Shown here piece by piece: positions 25,978-34,042 of a DNA stretch of 64,000 nucleotides. Source of the DNA: DATJGR01 sp041739525 (GTDB lineage Bacteria; Pseudomonadota; Gammaproteobacteria; Pseudomonadales; Azotimanducaceae); NCBI GenBank assembly GCA_041739525.1, contig JBGSNQ010000075.1, forward strand, positions 7,093-71,092. The letters run 5' to 3'. Every line of letters starts with the position of its first letter. Position 1 is the stretch's first letter. A program made the translations under genes and the position numbers. Below the pieces are notes generated by a model. That model was not told the DNA's origin and searched no databases. It was given only the letters and a program-made list of their open reading frames with translations.

Positions 25978-26649
25978 TCAGAACGGCATCAGCGGGCTTA
26001 GGAAGAAGCGCATCAACCAGCCGGCCGAGTTGCTGTCGGCGAGTTCGCCGGTGCCGCTGTACGCGAGCCGGGCATCCGCGAGCTTGAGCGACGACACTCT
26101 GTTCGAGCCGTCGATGTCTTCCTGGCGGACCAGACCGCTGACCCGGACGTACTCTTCGCCCCGATTCAATTTCAGCCATTTTTCACCTTGCACCTGTAGC
26201 AGGCCGTTGGGATATACCGCCGTGACCACGGCGCTGATCGTGCCGGTCAGACTGTTGCTCTGGTCGCTGTCGGCAGCGCCGTTGAACTTGTTGGAATTCT
26301 CGATGCTGTTGAACAACCCGGCGGCACCCGATCCGGACACGATCGAGCCGAGAATGGTGGGCTCGGGCATTTCGGCCGCGCTGCCTTTGCTGATGTTCGT
26401 TTCTGCGGACTTCGAGGACTGCGTGCGTTCCTGCAGCAGAATGGTGACGATGTCGCCGGCGCGCGTCGCACGGCGGTCGTCGTACAGATCCATCCCGTAG
26501 CCCATCTGATACAAACCACCTGACGACGGCGCCGGCGGAGGCGGCAGGAGCGGATACGCCGGTTGATAACTCGGCTCCGGACGGCTCGGCTCTACGCCGA
26601 TACAACCGCTCAACAGCGCAGCGACACCCAACGTCAGCAGGTTACGCAT
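25978..26649 (-). CDS. flgH: flagellar L-ring lipoprotein FlgH
   Basis: A 223-residue outer-membrane lipoprotein forming the L ring. The lipoprotein signal is MRNLLTLGVAALLSGC, with lipobox LSGC. The conserved block GDIVTILLQERTQSSKSA and the C-terminal VSGLVRQEDIDGSNRVSS follow. AAGGAG lies 7 nt before ATG 26649, and this Shine-Dalgarno is the last unit of a 12-bp tandem repeat. A frame from 26703 would overlap flgG and lose the signal peptide, so I reject it. Confidence 0.96.
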   Translation of the reverse strand: MRNLLTLGVAALLSGCIGVEPSRPEPSYQPAYPLLPPPPAPSSGGLYQMGYGMDLYDDRRATRAGDIVTILLQERTQSSKSAETNISKGSAAEMPEPTILGSIVSGSGAAGLFNSIENSNKFNGAADSDQSNSLTGTISAVVTAVYPNGLLQVQGEKWLKLNRGEEYVRVSGLVRQEDIDGSNRVSSLKLADARLAYSGTGELADSNSAGWLMRFFLSPLMPF

Positions 26650-26659
26650 CGAACACTCC

Positions 26660-26695
26660 TTGAACGGCGCCTTGAACGGCGCCTCGAACAGTCCC
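26660..26695. repeat. 12-bp tandem repeat in the flgH leader
   Basis: TTGAACGGCGCC (plus reading) at 26660-26671 and 26672-26683, with a degenerate third copy at 26684-26695. On the coding strand each unit carries TTCAAGG- or TTCGAGG-like sequence, so the repeats supply serial Shine-Dalgarno-like cores between the flgG stop and the flgH start. Confidence 0.85.
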
Positions 26696-27481
26696 TTAAA
26701 CATTCTGGGTAAGGTTCTGCAACATCTGGTCGGAGGTGGATATCACGCGCGAGTTCATCTCGTAGGCGCGTTGTACGGCCACCATGTTGACCAACTCTTC
26801 GACCACGCTGACGTTCGACGTTTCGAGGTTGCCTTGCATGATCTGACCGAGTCCGTCGGTGCCTGCGGTACCCGATTGAGGTGAGCCGCTGGCCGGCGTT
26901 TCGGAGAACAGGTTGCCGCCGTCCGCCTGCAGGCCGGCGGGATTGACGAAGCTGACGAGTTCTATGGTGCCGACCTGCGTTGCGGCCGGATTGCCTTGCG
27001 TCATGACGCTGACCGTACCGTCGGTGCCGATCGTGATCGTGTCCGCATTCGGCGGGATGGTGATCGACGGTTCCAGCGGATGGCCCTGCGAATTCACGAG
27101 CTGGCCATCCTGGTCCATGCGGAACTCACCATCGCGCGTGTATCCGATGCTGCCGTCCGGCATCGTGATCTGGAAGAAACCGCGGCCGTCGATGGCGAGA
27201 TCGAGCGGCGCCTGCGTGTTCTGCATGCCGCCCATGCTGAACATCTTCTGCGTGCCGGCGATACGCACGCCGGTGCCGAGTTGAAGGCCCGACGGCAGCG
27301 TGGTGTCTTGCGACGACTGCGCACCGGGTTGTTGCTGAATCTGATACAGCAGGTCTTCAAACACGGCGCGGTCGCGCTTGAAACCCACCGTGCTGACGTT
27401 TGCGAGGTTGTTGGAAATGGTGTGCAGAGCCATGTCCTGCGCCGCGAGGCCGGTCTTGCTCACCCACAATGCTGACATCAT
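26696..27481 (-). CDS. flgG: distal rod protein FlgG
   Basis: A 261-residue distal-rod protein. The N-terminus MMSALWVSKTGLAAQDM and rod motif LHTISNNLANVSTVGFKRDRA are typical, as is the FlgG-specific C-terminus ending SDQMLQNLTQ. The length is exactly that of the family (260-262). Two consecutive ATG codons begin the gene. It follows flgF by 23 nt with GGAG in between. Confidence 0.97.
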   Translation of the reverse strand: MMSALWVSKTGLAAQDMALHTISNNLANVSTVGFKRDRAVFEDLLYQIQQQPGAQSSQDTTLPSGLQLGTGVRIAGTQKMFSMGGMQNTQAPLDLAIDGRGFFQITMPDGSIGYTRDGEFRMDQDGQLVNSQGHPLEPSITIPPNADTITIGTDGTVSVMTQGNPAATQVGTIELVSFVNPAGLQADGGNLFSETPASGSPQSGTAGTDGLGQIMQGNLETSNVSVVEELVNMVAVQRAYEMNSRVISTSDQMLQNLTQNV

Positions 27482-27504
27482 CGTTCGTTACTCCGGATGT
27501 TCAC

Positions 27505-28245
27505 TTAGTTGATCTGAAGCAGTTGCGTTGCAGTTTCGTCGTTCTGCTCCGCGGACTTCATCAGCCGTACTTCGAGGTCGAACTGTCGTGCGAGTTCGAG
27601 GATCGAAGTCATTTCGTTCACTGCATTCACGTTGCTGCCTTCGAGTTGACCCGACACGACCGAGACATCGGGGCTGGACGGCAGCGGCGTGTTGTTCTTC
27701 GTGTGCATCAGTCCGTCGGTGCCCTTCGTAACGGCGCCCCGATCCGGCTTCACCAGCTTCAGCCGATCGATCTGCACGAGCGCTTCGGGACCCTGCCCTT
27801 CCGGCTGGATGGTCACGGTGCCGTCTGTGCCGATGTACAACTTGTCGTACGGCGGAAGCGAAATCGGACCGCCGTCGCCGAGCACCTGTCGGCCCGCGCC
27901 GTCTCGCAGGGCACCGACCGGATCGACGAGGAAATCGCCGCTGCGCGAATACGCTTCCTTTCCGTCCGGCCCCTTCACCGCGAAGAACCCCTCGCCGGCG
28001 ATCGCCGTGTCGAGGTCGCGCCCGGTCTGCACGAATGCACCCTGCTTGAAGTCGCTGCCCGGCTGCTCCGCCAACGCATAGACGCGGCCGTTGTATCCCT
28101 CGCCGTACAATTGCACCGAGCGCGCCTGAGCGAAGTCGGCCCGGAAACCCGTGGTACCGACGTTCGCCAGGTTGTTCGAATGCAGCGTCTGCGCACGGTC
28201 GATGTGCGCCGCACCGGTCATCGCCACATAGATCAGCTTGTCCAC
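27505..28245 (-). CDS. flgF: proximal rod protein FlgF
   Basis: A 246-residue rod protein. It starts with GTG at 28245 (reading MDKLIYVAMTGAAHIDRAQ) and contains the family motif LHSNNLANVGTTGFRADFAQA. The C-terminus with AVNEMTSILELARQFDLEVR is normal. GAGGGG lies upstream of the GTG with a 13-nt gap. Length matches FlgF (about 245-250). Confidence 0.96.
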   Translation of the reverse strand: MDKLIYVAMTGAAHIDRAQTLHSNNLANVGTTGFRADFAQARSVQLYGEGYNGRVYALAEQPGSDFKQGAFVQTGRDLDTAIAGEGFFAVKGPDGKEAYSRSGDFLVDPVGALRDGAGRQVLGDGGPISLPPYDKLYIGTDGTVTIQPEGQGPEALVQIDRLKLVKPDRGAVTKGTDGLMHTKNNTPLPSSPDVSVVSGQLEGSNVNAVNEMTSILELARQFDLEVRLMKSAEQNDETATQLLQIN

Positions 28246-28273
28246 GTCGTGCCAGTCCCCTCAGCCGAGTCGG

Positions 28274-31096
28274 TTAGATGTTGATGATCGTCTGGGTGAT
28301 CTCGTCCGCGGTGGAGATCGTCCTGGCATTCGCCTGGAAGTTCCGCTGCGCGATGATCAACTGCACCAGCTGGTCGGATAGCTCGACGTTCGAGTCTTCG
28401 AGCGCACCCGATGTGACCGCGCCAAGCGAACCGGAACCGGGAGCCCCGATTACGGGCGCGCCCGAAGTGTTCGTTTCGACCCACGCGGTGTCGCCAATCG
28501 CGTGCAGACCCTGCACGTTCGCGAAGTGCGCCAATGCGATCTGGCCGAGCACCTGGTTCTGCCCGTTGGTGAACCGCGCGGCGATTACGCCTTCGCTGTC
28601 GATGTTCAAGCCGGACAGTTGACCGGTGGTGTAGCCGTCCTGATCGATCTGGCTAACGGCGAAATCGCTGCCGTATTGCGTCGAGTTGCCGAGCTTGATC
28701 TGAAAGTTCGAACTCGTCGGAGGCTCCGCCACCGGCAGCGAGCCGCCTGCAAGCACGTTCTGCGGTCCAACGGCACCGTTAGGCGCCGCATTCACGTCGA
28801 GTGGAACCCAGTTCGAGATCAACACTTCATCGGTACCCGACGGGTCGATCGTGCCGTCGGGGTTGAACTGCACGGCATAAGCGGGTCGCGTGGGCGTCGT
28901 GTTCGCCGGCGGCGGCAGATTGGGATCGGGATCGCCGACGTCGTGGCCGTCGATCTGCACGTACATGCTCCAGCGGTTCGGCTGCTCGCCGGGTACGCCG
29001 GGCGTGAAGCGTTCCTTCACGTAGTAGAGCGACATCACGTGCGCATTGCCGAGGCTGTCGTACACGGTCATCGAGGTAGCCGCGTTGTACGAATCCTGGT
29101 TGGTCGGATCGAACGTGTTCAACTGGAACGGCGTGAACGACGATGGATCGAGGTTGCCGAACAGGTTGCTGGTGGTCGGCGACGCGTTGGCCAGTGTGTA
29201 GCCTTCCTGCAGCGAGAAATTAACGCTGCCGCCAATCGATGCGGCCGGAGTACCGAGCAACGACAGCGTTACCGGAAGACCGGACGGTCCGCGCACGTCG
29301 AGCGTATCGGCGGCGGTGCCTGCGGTGACGTTGAATATCAGGTCGTTGCCGACCTGATCGGTTACGACAAGGTCGCCACCGGGCGTTACCGTTGCGCTGA
29401 CCGTGCCGAGCCCGGGCGCCGAGTTGATCGAGTTTGCGAGGCTGGTGAGCGAGGTACCGGATACGGTGACGCCATTCAGCTGCAGGCGCATGGTGCCGCT
29501 CGCATTCGTCAATCCTCCGATTGGGATCGTCGCCGTGGTGGTAGCCGACGCTGAAACACCCGGCACGTTGGTGCTCGAGAAAACGGAGGCGATTTGCGCG
29601 GCGCTCTGCCCCGCCGTGGTGGTGACGGTCTGCGTGGTGCCGTCCGGATGCACTACCTCTACGCTTTGCGGCGCGTAGCCGTTGCTGACACCCGGTGCAC
29701 CCGGCACCGTTACACCGGTCGCGAGGTTCAACGTGCCGACCAGGTCGGCCGGCGAAACGCCGATGTTGGACGTATCGAAATTGCCGATGGTGATCGTGGA
29801 AGCCTGACCCGCCACCGTGGCGAAGAACTGCAGCCTGCCCGGATTGTTGGCGTCCTCCCGCACATCGACACCGATGCCGCTCGGCAGCAGTTCGTCGCGG
29901 ATATCGGTAATGAGATCGTTGACGTTCAGAATGTTCGCATCGAGGTTGATCGTCACTGTCCCGTTGTTCGCCGCGGCGCCACTCAGCGTGATGTCGAAGC
30001 TCGCAGCGCTGATGTTGCCGTTGGCGCCTACTGCACCACTCGTGGCAAACGGATCCGGAACGGCGTTGCTGGAACCGGCGGTGCCGCCCTGGCCGAGCGC
30101 AATTCCACCGAGTGCTCCGACCGTATCGGCTCGTGTCACTGCAGCGCCGTAGACCGCGTTGTCGAGCGGATCGACCGTGATGGTCGAGTTCTGTCCGCTC
30201 GTGGTGGCATAGAACTGCAGCCGGCCGAGGTTGTTGGGGTTCTCGCGAACGTCCACACCGATGCCGCTGCCGCTGAGGTCGTTGCGGATATCGTTGATGA
30301 GGTCCTGCAGGTTCGTGATGTTCGAATTCAGCGTTACCGCAACCGTGGTGTTCTCCGACGGCGTGCTGGAACCGGATTGCGACACGTTGAACGTCACCTG
30401 GCTGTTCGGCGCAGAGAAGTCGAACGGCGTGATCAGGTTGGCGGCGCTGATACTCGACGGCACGTTCACGCCGTAGTCGAACGGCACCGGTGCACCACCC
30501 GCGTTGACGACCGACTCGGTGGGCGATGCGAGACCCGCATGCGCAATGCCGATCGCGCTGCCCAGCGTGGAAATGTGCGTGCCGATCTGACTGAGCACGC
30601 CTTCGCGCGCATCGAGGTTCAATGTGGCCTGCACCAAAGTCGTCTGGCGTGGTGCAAGGTTCGACGTCTGCAGCTTCAGATCGCCGACGACACCGCTGAG
30701 CGCGCCTGTTGCGTTCGCGCCAAATCCCTGCACGCGGTCGGCCGTATTCGTTACGAGGAAGCCCTGGTCATCGACACCGAACATCCCCGCGCGCGTGTAT
30801 GCGCGTGCGCCGTTCTGGTTGATGACGAAAAAGCCGTTGCCGTCGATCGCCAGATCGAGGGCGTTGTTCGTAAACGAAATCGTGCCCTGGCTGAACTGCT
30901 GCGCGACGTTCGCGAGCTTCACGCCGCTGCCGATTTCGTTCGAACCCGATCCGAGCAACGACGACGCGTACACGTCGGCGAATTCCGCGCGTGAAGCTTT
31001 GAAGCCGACCGTGCTTGCATTCGCGATGTTGTTGCCGGTGACGCTCAGTTCACTGGAGGCCGCGCTGAGGCCGCTGAGGGCTGTGTTGAATGACAT
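28274..31096 (-). CDS. flgE: flagellar hook protein FlgE, very large
   Basis: A 940-residue hook subunit; most FlgE are 400-500. The N-terminus (SFNTALSGLSAASSELSVTG) and C-terminal block (SNVELSDQLVQLIIAQRNFQ) are canonical. The excess lies between about residues 225 and 640. Residues 233-310 and 366-440 are an internal duplication (both with GIGVDVRE-NPGRLQF-AT spacing). Residues 471-630 resemble FlgK 561-730. A GAGCTCC-type region with GGAG sits before the ATG. It follows flgD by 29 nt. A thick or decorated hook is implied. Confidence 0.95.
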   Translation of the reverse strand: MSFNTALSGLSAASSELSVTGNNIANASTVGFKASRAEFADVYASSLLGSGSNEIGSGVKLANVAQQFSQGTISFTNNALDLAIDGNGFFVINQNGARAYTRAGMFGVDDQGFLVTNTADRVQGFGANATGALSGVVGDLKLQTSNLAPRQTTLVQATLNLDAREGVLSQIGTHISTLGSAIGIAHAGLASPTESVVNAGGAPVPFDYGVNVPSSISAANLITPFDFSAPNSQVTFNVSQSGSSTPSENTTVAVTLNSNITNLQDLINDIRNDLSGSGIGVDVRENPNNLGRLQFYATTSGQNSTITVDPLDNAVYGAAVTRADTVGALGGIALGQGGTAGSSNAVPDPFATSGAVGANGNISAASFDITLSGAAANNGTVTINLDANILNVNDLITDIRDELLPSGIGVDVREDANNPGRLQFFATVAGQASTITIGNFDTSNIGVSPADLVGTLNLATGVTVPGAPGVSNGYAPQSVEVVHPDGTTQTVTTTAGQSAAQIASVFSSTNVPGVSASATTTATIPIGGLTNASGTMRLQLNGVTVSGTSLTSLANSINSAPGLGTVSATVTPGGDLVVTDQVGNDLIFNVTAGTAADTLDVRGPSGLPVTLSLLGTPAASIGGSVNFSLQEGYTLANASPTTSNLFGNLDPSSFTPFQLNTFDPTNQDSYNAATSMTVYDSLGNAHVMSLYYVKERFTPGVPGEQPNRWSMYVQIDGHDVGDPDPNLPPPANTTPTRPAYAVQFNPDGTIDPSGTDEVLISNWVPLDVNAAPNGAVGPQNVLAGGSLPVAEPPTSSNFQIKLGNSTQYGSDFAVSQIDQDGYTTGQLSGLNIDSEGVIAARFTNGQNQVLGQIALAHFANVQGLHAIGDTAWVETNTSGAPVIGAPGSGSLGAVTSGALEDSNVELSDQLVQLIIAQRNFQANARTISTADEITQTIINI

Positions 31097-31125
31097 GTAG
31101 GAGCTCCCTGACTACTGAACGTTGA

Positions 31126-31782
31126 TTACTGAATTTCTTTGACGTCGGTGATCGGTACCGACGCGCCGCCAGCGAGGTTCAATTGCATGCCGTCCTGACC
31201 GATCGAAACACTGACGACATATTCGGGTAGATCGACAGTGAGGGCCTTCGAGTTGGCGAACGCCTTCACTTTATAAACACCGGCCGGTTGCGCCACTCCG
31301 GCACTGTTGGTGCCATCCCAGACGAAGCGCGCGGTACCTGGGTCCTTCTGCTCACCGAGCGACAGCTGCGCGACAGCCGCGCCGCTCTTGTCCGAGATCT
31401 GGACGACGACGTCGTTGGTGGCTTCCGTGACGTTGACGTTGCCGACCAAACCGTCACCGGCGGTCTGCATCAACGTCTGCCCGGTGGGCACCAGCACGGA
31501 GTGGCCCACCAGCGCCGATGCCTCCGAGGTGACGGTCGAACGCATCGACGCCGCCATCGCGCTAACGGAGTTGTTGAGGTTGGTGATGCCTTCCAGCGAA
31601 GAGAACTGCGCGAGCTGCGCGAGAAACTCCTCGTTCTTCGATGGATCGAGCGGATCCTGGTGCTTGAGTTGCGCGACCATCAGTTGCAGAAACTGGTCCT
31701 TGCCGAGTTTGCTGTCGCCGCTCGTAGCCGCCGCCGGATTGAGATCGGCGAGCGTTCGGATGCTGGTGCTTTGAATCGTCAT
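31126..31782 (-). CDS. flgD: hook cap/assembly protein FlgD
   Basis: A 218-residue FlgD. The N-terminal export/capping segment has the signature KDQFLQLMVAQLKHQDPLDP near residues 28-47. The central and C-terminal part is an Ig-like/FlgD domain with FVWDGTNSAGVAQPAGVYK. It scaffolds hook polymerisation and then leaves. The stop region is duplicated with a 14-bp period (TACTGAA at 31113-31119 and 31127-31133, plus reading). Confidence 0.96.
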   Translation of the reverse strand: MTIQSTSIRTLADLNPAAATSGDSKLGKDQFLQLMVAQLKHQDPLDPSKNEEFLAQLAQFSSLEGITNLNNSVSAMAASMRSTVTSEASALVGHSVLVPTGQTLMQTAGDGLVGNVNVTEATNDVVVQISDKSGAAVAQLSLGEQKDPGTARFVWDGTNSAGVAQPAGVYKVKAFANSKALTVDLPEYVVSVSIGQDGMQLNLAGGASVPITDVKEIQ

Positions 31783-31822
31783 GATGAGTTCTCGTATTGG
31801 TCGCCTACGTGCGGGCCTCTAC

Positions 31823-32254
31823 TTATTGGCCCATGGTGAGCACGCGCTCAGCGAGCGTGCGCGCGGAGTTGAGTACTTCGACGTTCATCTGGAATGAACG
31901 CGTCGCCGAGATCATGTCGGCCATTTCCTGCACTACGTTCACGTTCGGATACGCAACGTAGCCGTCCTTGTCCGCGAGCGGATGTTCCGGCTCGAAGCGC
32001 ATGGTCAACGGCGCCTGGCTTTCGACGATGCCGAGCACCTGGACACCGCGCGTTTCGGCGCCGTCTTCCGCACTGTCACCGTCCGCGCCGGATACGGCCT
32101 GCGCTGCGAACACCGGGTGTCGCGCGCGATACGTGTCCGCGAAGTTGCTCGTGACGCTTTGCGCGTTTGCGAGGTTGCTGGCGGTGGTGTTCAAACGCAC
32201 CGTCTCGGCGCTCATCGCGCTGCCGGACACATCGAAAATGCTCAGTAACGACAT
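31823..32254 (-). CDS. flgC: proximal rod protein FlgC
   Basis: A 143-residue FlgC. It has the rod N-terminus (FDVSGSAMSAETVRLNTTASNLANA) and the FlgC-specific C-terminus with PNVNVVQEMADMISATRSFQ. Cited motifs begin FDVSGSAMSAETV and PNVNVVQEMADM. The ATG at 32254 follows the flgB stop by 2 nt; its GAGGAG ribosome binding site lies inside the flgB 3' end, so the two are coupled. Confidence 0.96.
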   Translation of the reverse strand: MSLLSIFDVSGSAMSAETVRLNTTASNLANAQSVTSNFADTYRARHPVFAAQAVSGADGDSAEDGAETRGVQVLGIVESQAPLTMRFEPEHPLADKDGYVAYPNVNVVQEMADMISATRSFQMNVEVLNSARTLAERVLTMGQ

Positions 32255-32256
32255 GA

Positions 32257-32658
32257 TTACTCTCCTCGAATGGCGCTGATCAGGCCCCTGAAGCGGCCGT
32301 CGAGAAACCGCAACGACGCTTGAAACTGCAGGGCGTTTTCAGCAAACGCGGCCTGCTCCACATGAACGTCCACCGTGTTGCCGTCGATCGCCGGCATCAG
32401 CGGTACGCGATACCGCAGATCCCCTTCGATCGATGACGTTGGATTTGCGTCGATGTGTCGCGCGTTGGTCGTTGCCATCGATTCACGTGCATCGCCGTTC
32501 ATCGCTTCGCTCAACATGGCCTGGAACGGCAGTTCGCGCGCTTTGTAGTTCGGCGTATTGGCGTTCGCGATGTTGTTGGCGAGCACCGCCGTGCGCTGCC
32601 CGAGCAGCTGCAGGGCATACGGTGTAAGACCAAGTGCGTTGTCGAAGTTGATGGCCAT
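32257..32658 (-). CDS. flgB: proximal rod protein FlgB
   Basis: A 133-residue FlgB with the rod motif RTAVLANNIANANTPNYKAR. It is the first gene of flgBCDEFGHIJKL. I chose ATG 32658 (MAINFDNALG), since the upstream extension would cross the sigma54 promoter. The leader is only about 25 nt from the predicted start of transcription. Its first residues, MAINF, are the same as those of FlgM in this window. Confidence 0.95.
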   Translation of the reverse strand: MAINFDNALGLTPYALQLLGQRTAVLANNIANANTPNYKARELPFQAMLSEAMNGDARESMATTNARHIDANPTSSIEGDLRYRVPLMPAIDGNTVDVHVEQAAFAENALQFQASLRFLDGRFRGLISAIRGE

Positions 32659-32693
32659 GCGTATCACTGGATCCGGTTTCCCACCCGCCACTG

Positions 32694-32709
32694 AGCAACC
32701 GACGTGCCA
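32694..32709 (-). promoter_or_regulatory. sigma54 promoter of the flgB operon
   Basis: On the minus strand TGGCACG, 4 nt (TCGG), TTGCT: a near-perfect match to the -24/-12 consensus TGGCACG-N4-TTGCW. It sits 36 nt upstream of the flgB ATG. The enhancer-binding proteins encoded here (FleQ, FleR) are the natural activators. Confidence 0.93.
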
Positions 32710-32902
32710 ACCCGCCCCCCGATCCGAAAATACCTGTGTTTTCATTGAGGTTTTCCCTCGCCAACAACTCCATTGGGGCGAGATACCGAAGGCAGAACCG
32801 GCAGTAGCTTGCAGTGCAGCGGCAAGATCGTGCCGCCTGCCCCGCTGCGGCGCGACAAACGCCGCGCTTCTGCTATTAATGAATCACCTCGGGAGGGCTG
32901 TC

Positions 32903-33610
32903 ATGTCTCGCTTCGCTGTTGCGTTATGGTTTGCCACCGGTTGTGCGTTCGCAGCGGGCGGCCAATCCACATCGGAAATGGCGCCTGCAGAACTGGCAAC
33001 CCTCGCTCAGCAGTTTCTTGCGAAGGCCGCAGCCGTCGATTCGCCTGACTCGGACGTGCGCGTCACGGTGAATCCGTTGGATGCACGATTGCGCTTTCCC
33101 GCTTGCGACAATCTCGTGCTCACATCGCACGGTGCGCGCGTTGGCCGCACTTCGGTGACGGCGCGCTGCGATCAACCACAGCCGTGGGCGGCTTCGCTCA
33201 CTGCAACCGTCGCCGTGTGGCGACCCGTGGCAGTTCTCGTGCACGCGCTTCCGGCCGGCACGACGATCAGGGCCGAAGACGTCGAAATGCAGGCCCGCAA
33301 CGTGGCTGATCTGCGCGATTCGTACATCACCGATATCAACCGGGCAGTCGGATGGGCCGTCCGACGGCCCACAGCGGGCGATTCCGTCTTGAGCGCTCGT
33401 CAGCTCGTGGCGCCGATCGCGGTAAACAAGGGTGACGAGGTGAGAATCCGCTCCGGGGACGGCCCGATTGCGGTCAGCATGAACGGCACCGCCCTCGGCG
33501 ACGGCATGCCCGGCGAGCAGATCGCGGTGCGAAACGTCCAATCGGAACGGGTAATAAAGGCCTGGGTGGTGGCGCCGGGGTTGGTCTCCACCGGGCCGCG
33601 GACGCAATAG
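32903..33610 (+). CDS. flgA: P-ring chaperone FlgA
   Basis: A 235-residue periplasmic chaperone for FlgI assembly. The signal peptide is MSRFAVALWFATGCAFA. The SAF-like domain has VLVHALPAGTTIRAEDVEMQ and the C-terminal beta-clip part (IRSGDGPIAVSMNGTALGDG, cited to 20 residues). GGGAGGG at 32891-32897 supports ATG 32903. It is divergent from flgB and precedes flgM, as in Pseudomonas. Confidence 0.95.
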   Translation: MSRFAVALWFATGCAFAAGGQSTSEMAPAELATLAQQFLAKAAAVDSPDSDVRVTVNPLDARLRFPACDNLVLTSHGARVGRTSVTARCDQPQPWAASLTATVAVWRPVAVLVHALPAGTTIRAEDVEMQARNVADLRDSYITDINRAVGWAVRRPTAGDSVLSARQLVAPIAVNKGDEVRIRSGDGPIAVSMNGTALGDGMPGEQIAVRNVQSERVIKAWVVAPGLVSTGPRTQ

Positions 33611-33641
33611 CAGACGCAAATGCGCGACGCAGAATTTCTAC

Positions 33642-33668
33642 TAAAGTTAGCTCAGTCGGTGCCGATAC
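33642..33668 (+). promoter_or_regulatory. sigma28 (FliA) promoter of flgM
   Basis: TAAAGTTA, 11 nt, GCCGATAC: very close to TAAAGTTT-N11-GCCGATAA with exact spacing. It lies 70 nt upstream of the flgM ATG, after the flgA stop, so flgM-flgN (and perhaps ycgR) can be driven by sigma28, giving the usual FlgM feedback loop. Confidence 0.92.
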
Positions 33669-33738
33669 CACCGTAAGGCGACGTAACTCGTCGCAAACGG
33701 GTGTGCGATCACACCGATAGAGGAACCGCGGGGAAGCC

Positions 33739-34035
33739 ATGGCGATCAATTTCAACAACATAGGTTCGGGTCAGATCCGCGATCAGAACCGGACTCCATC
33801 GAGCGATTCCATGCGGTCGGCGTCGGAATCAACGAAAAGTGCGGCGCAGCAGGATCGCGTCGAGCTGAGCCAGGGCGCCCAGGTTCTTCAATCGCTCGCA
33901 AGCGAAGTCGCCGATCTGCCGGCCGTGGACACGGCACGGGTCGACGACATCCGGCGCGCGATTTCTGAAGGCCGGTATCACGTAGATCCGGTGCGTCTCG
34001 CGCAGAAATTCCTCGAACTAGAGAACGATCTCTAA
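33739..34035 (+). CDS. flgM: anti-sigma28 factor FlgM
   Basis: A 98-residue FlgM. The N-terminal half is polar and disordered-looking; the C-terminal helical part (RVELSQGAQVLQSLASEV and VDDIRRAISEGRYHVDPVRL) matches the sigma28-binding region of the family. It holds FliA inactive until exported through the finished hook. It has its own sigma28 promoter and is followed 7 nt later by flgN. Confidence 0.95.
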   Translation: MAINFNNIGSGQIRDQNRTPSSDSMRSASESTKSAAQQDRVELSQGAQVLQSLASEVADLPAVDTARVDDIRRAISEGRYHVDPVRLAQKFLELENDL

Positions 34036-34042
34036 GGCCACC

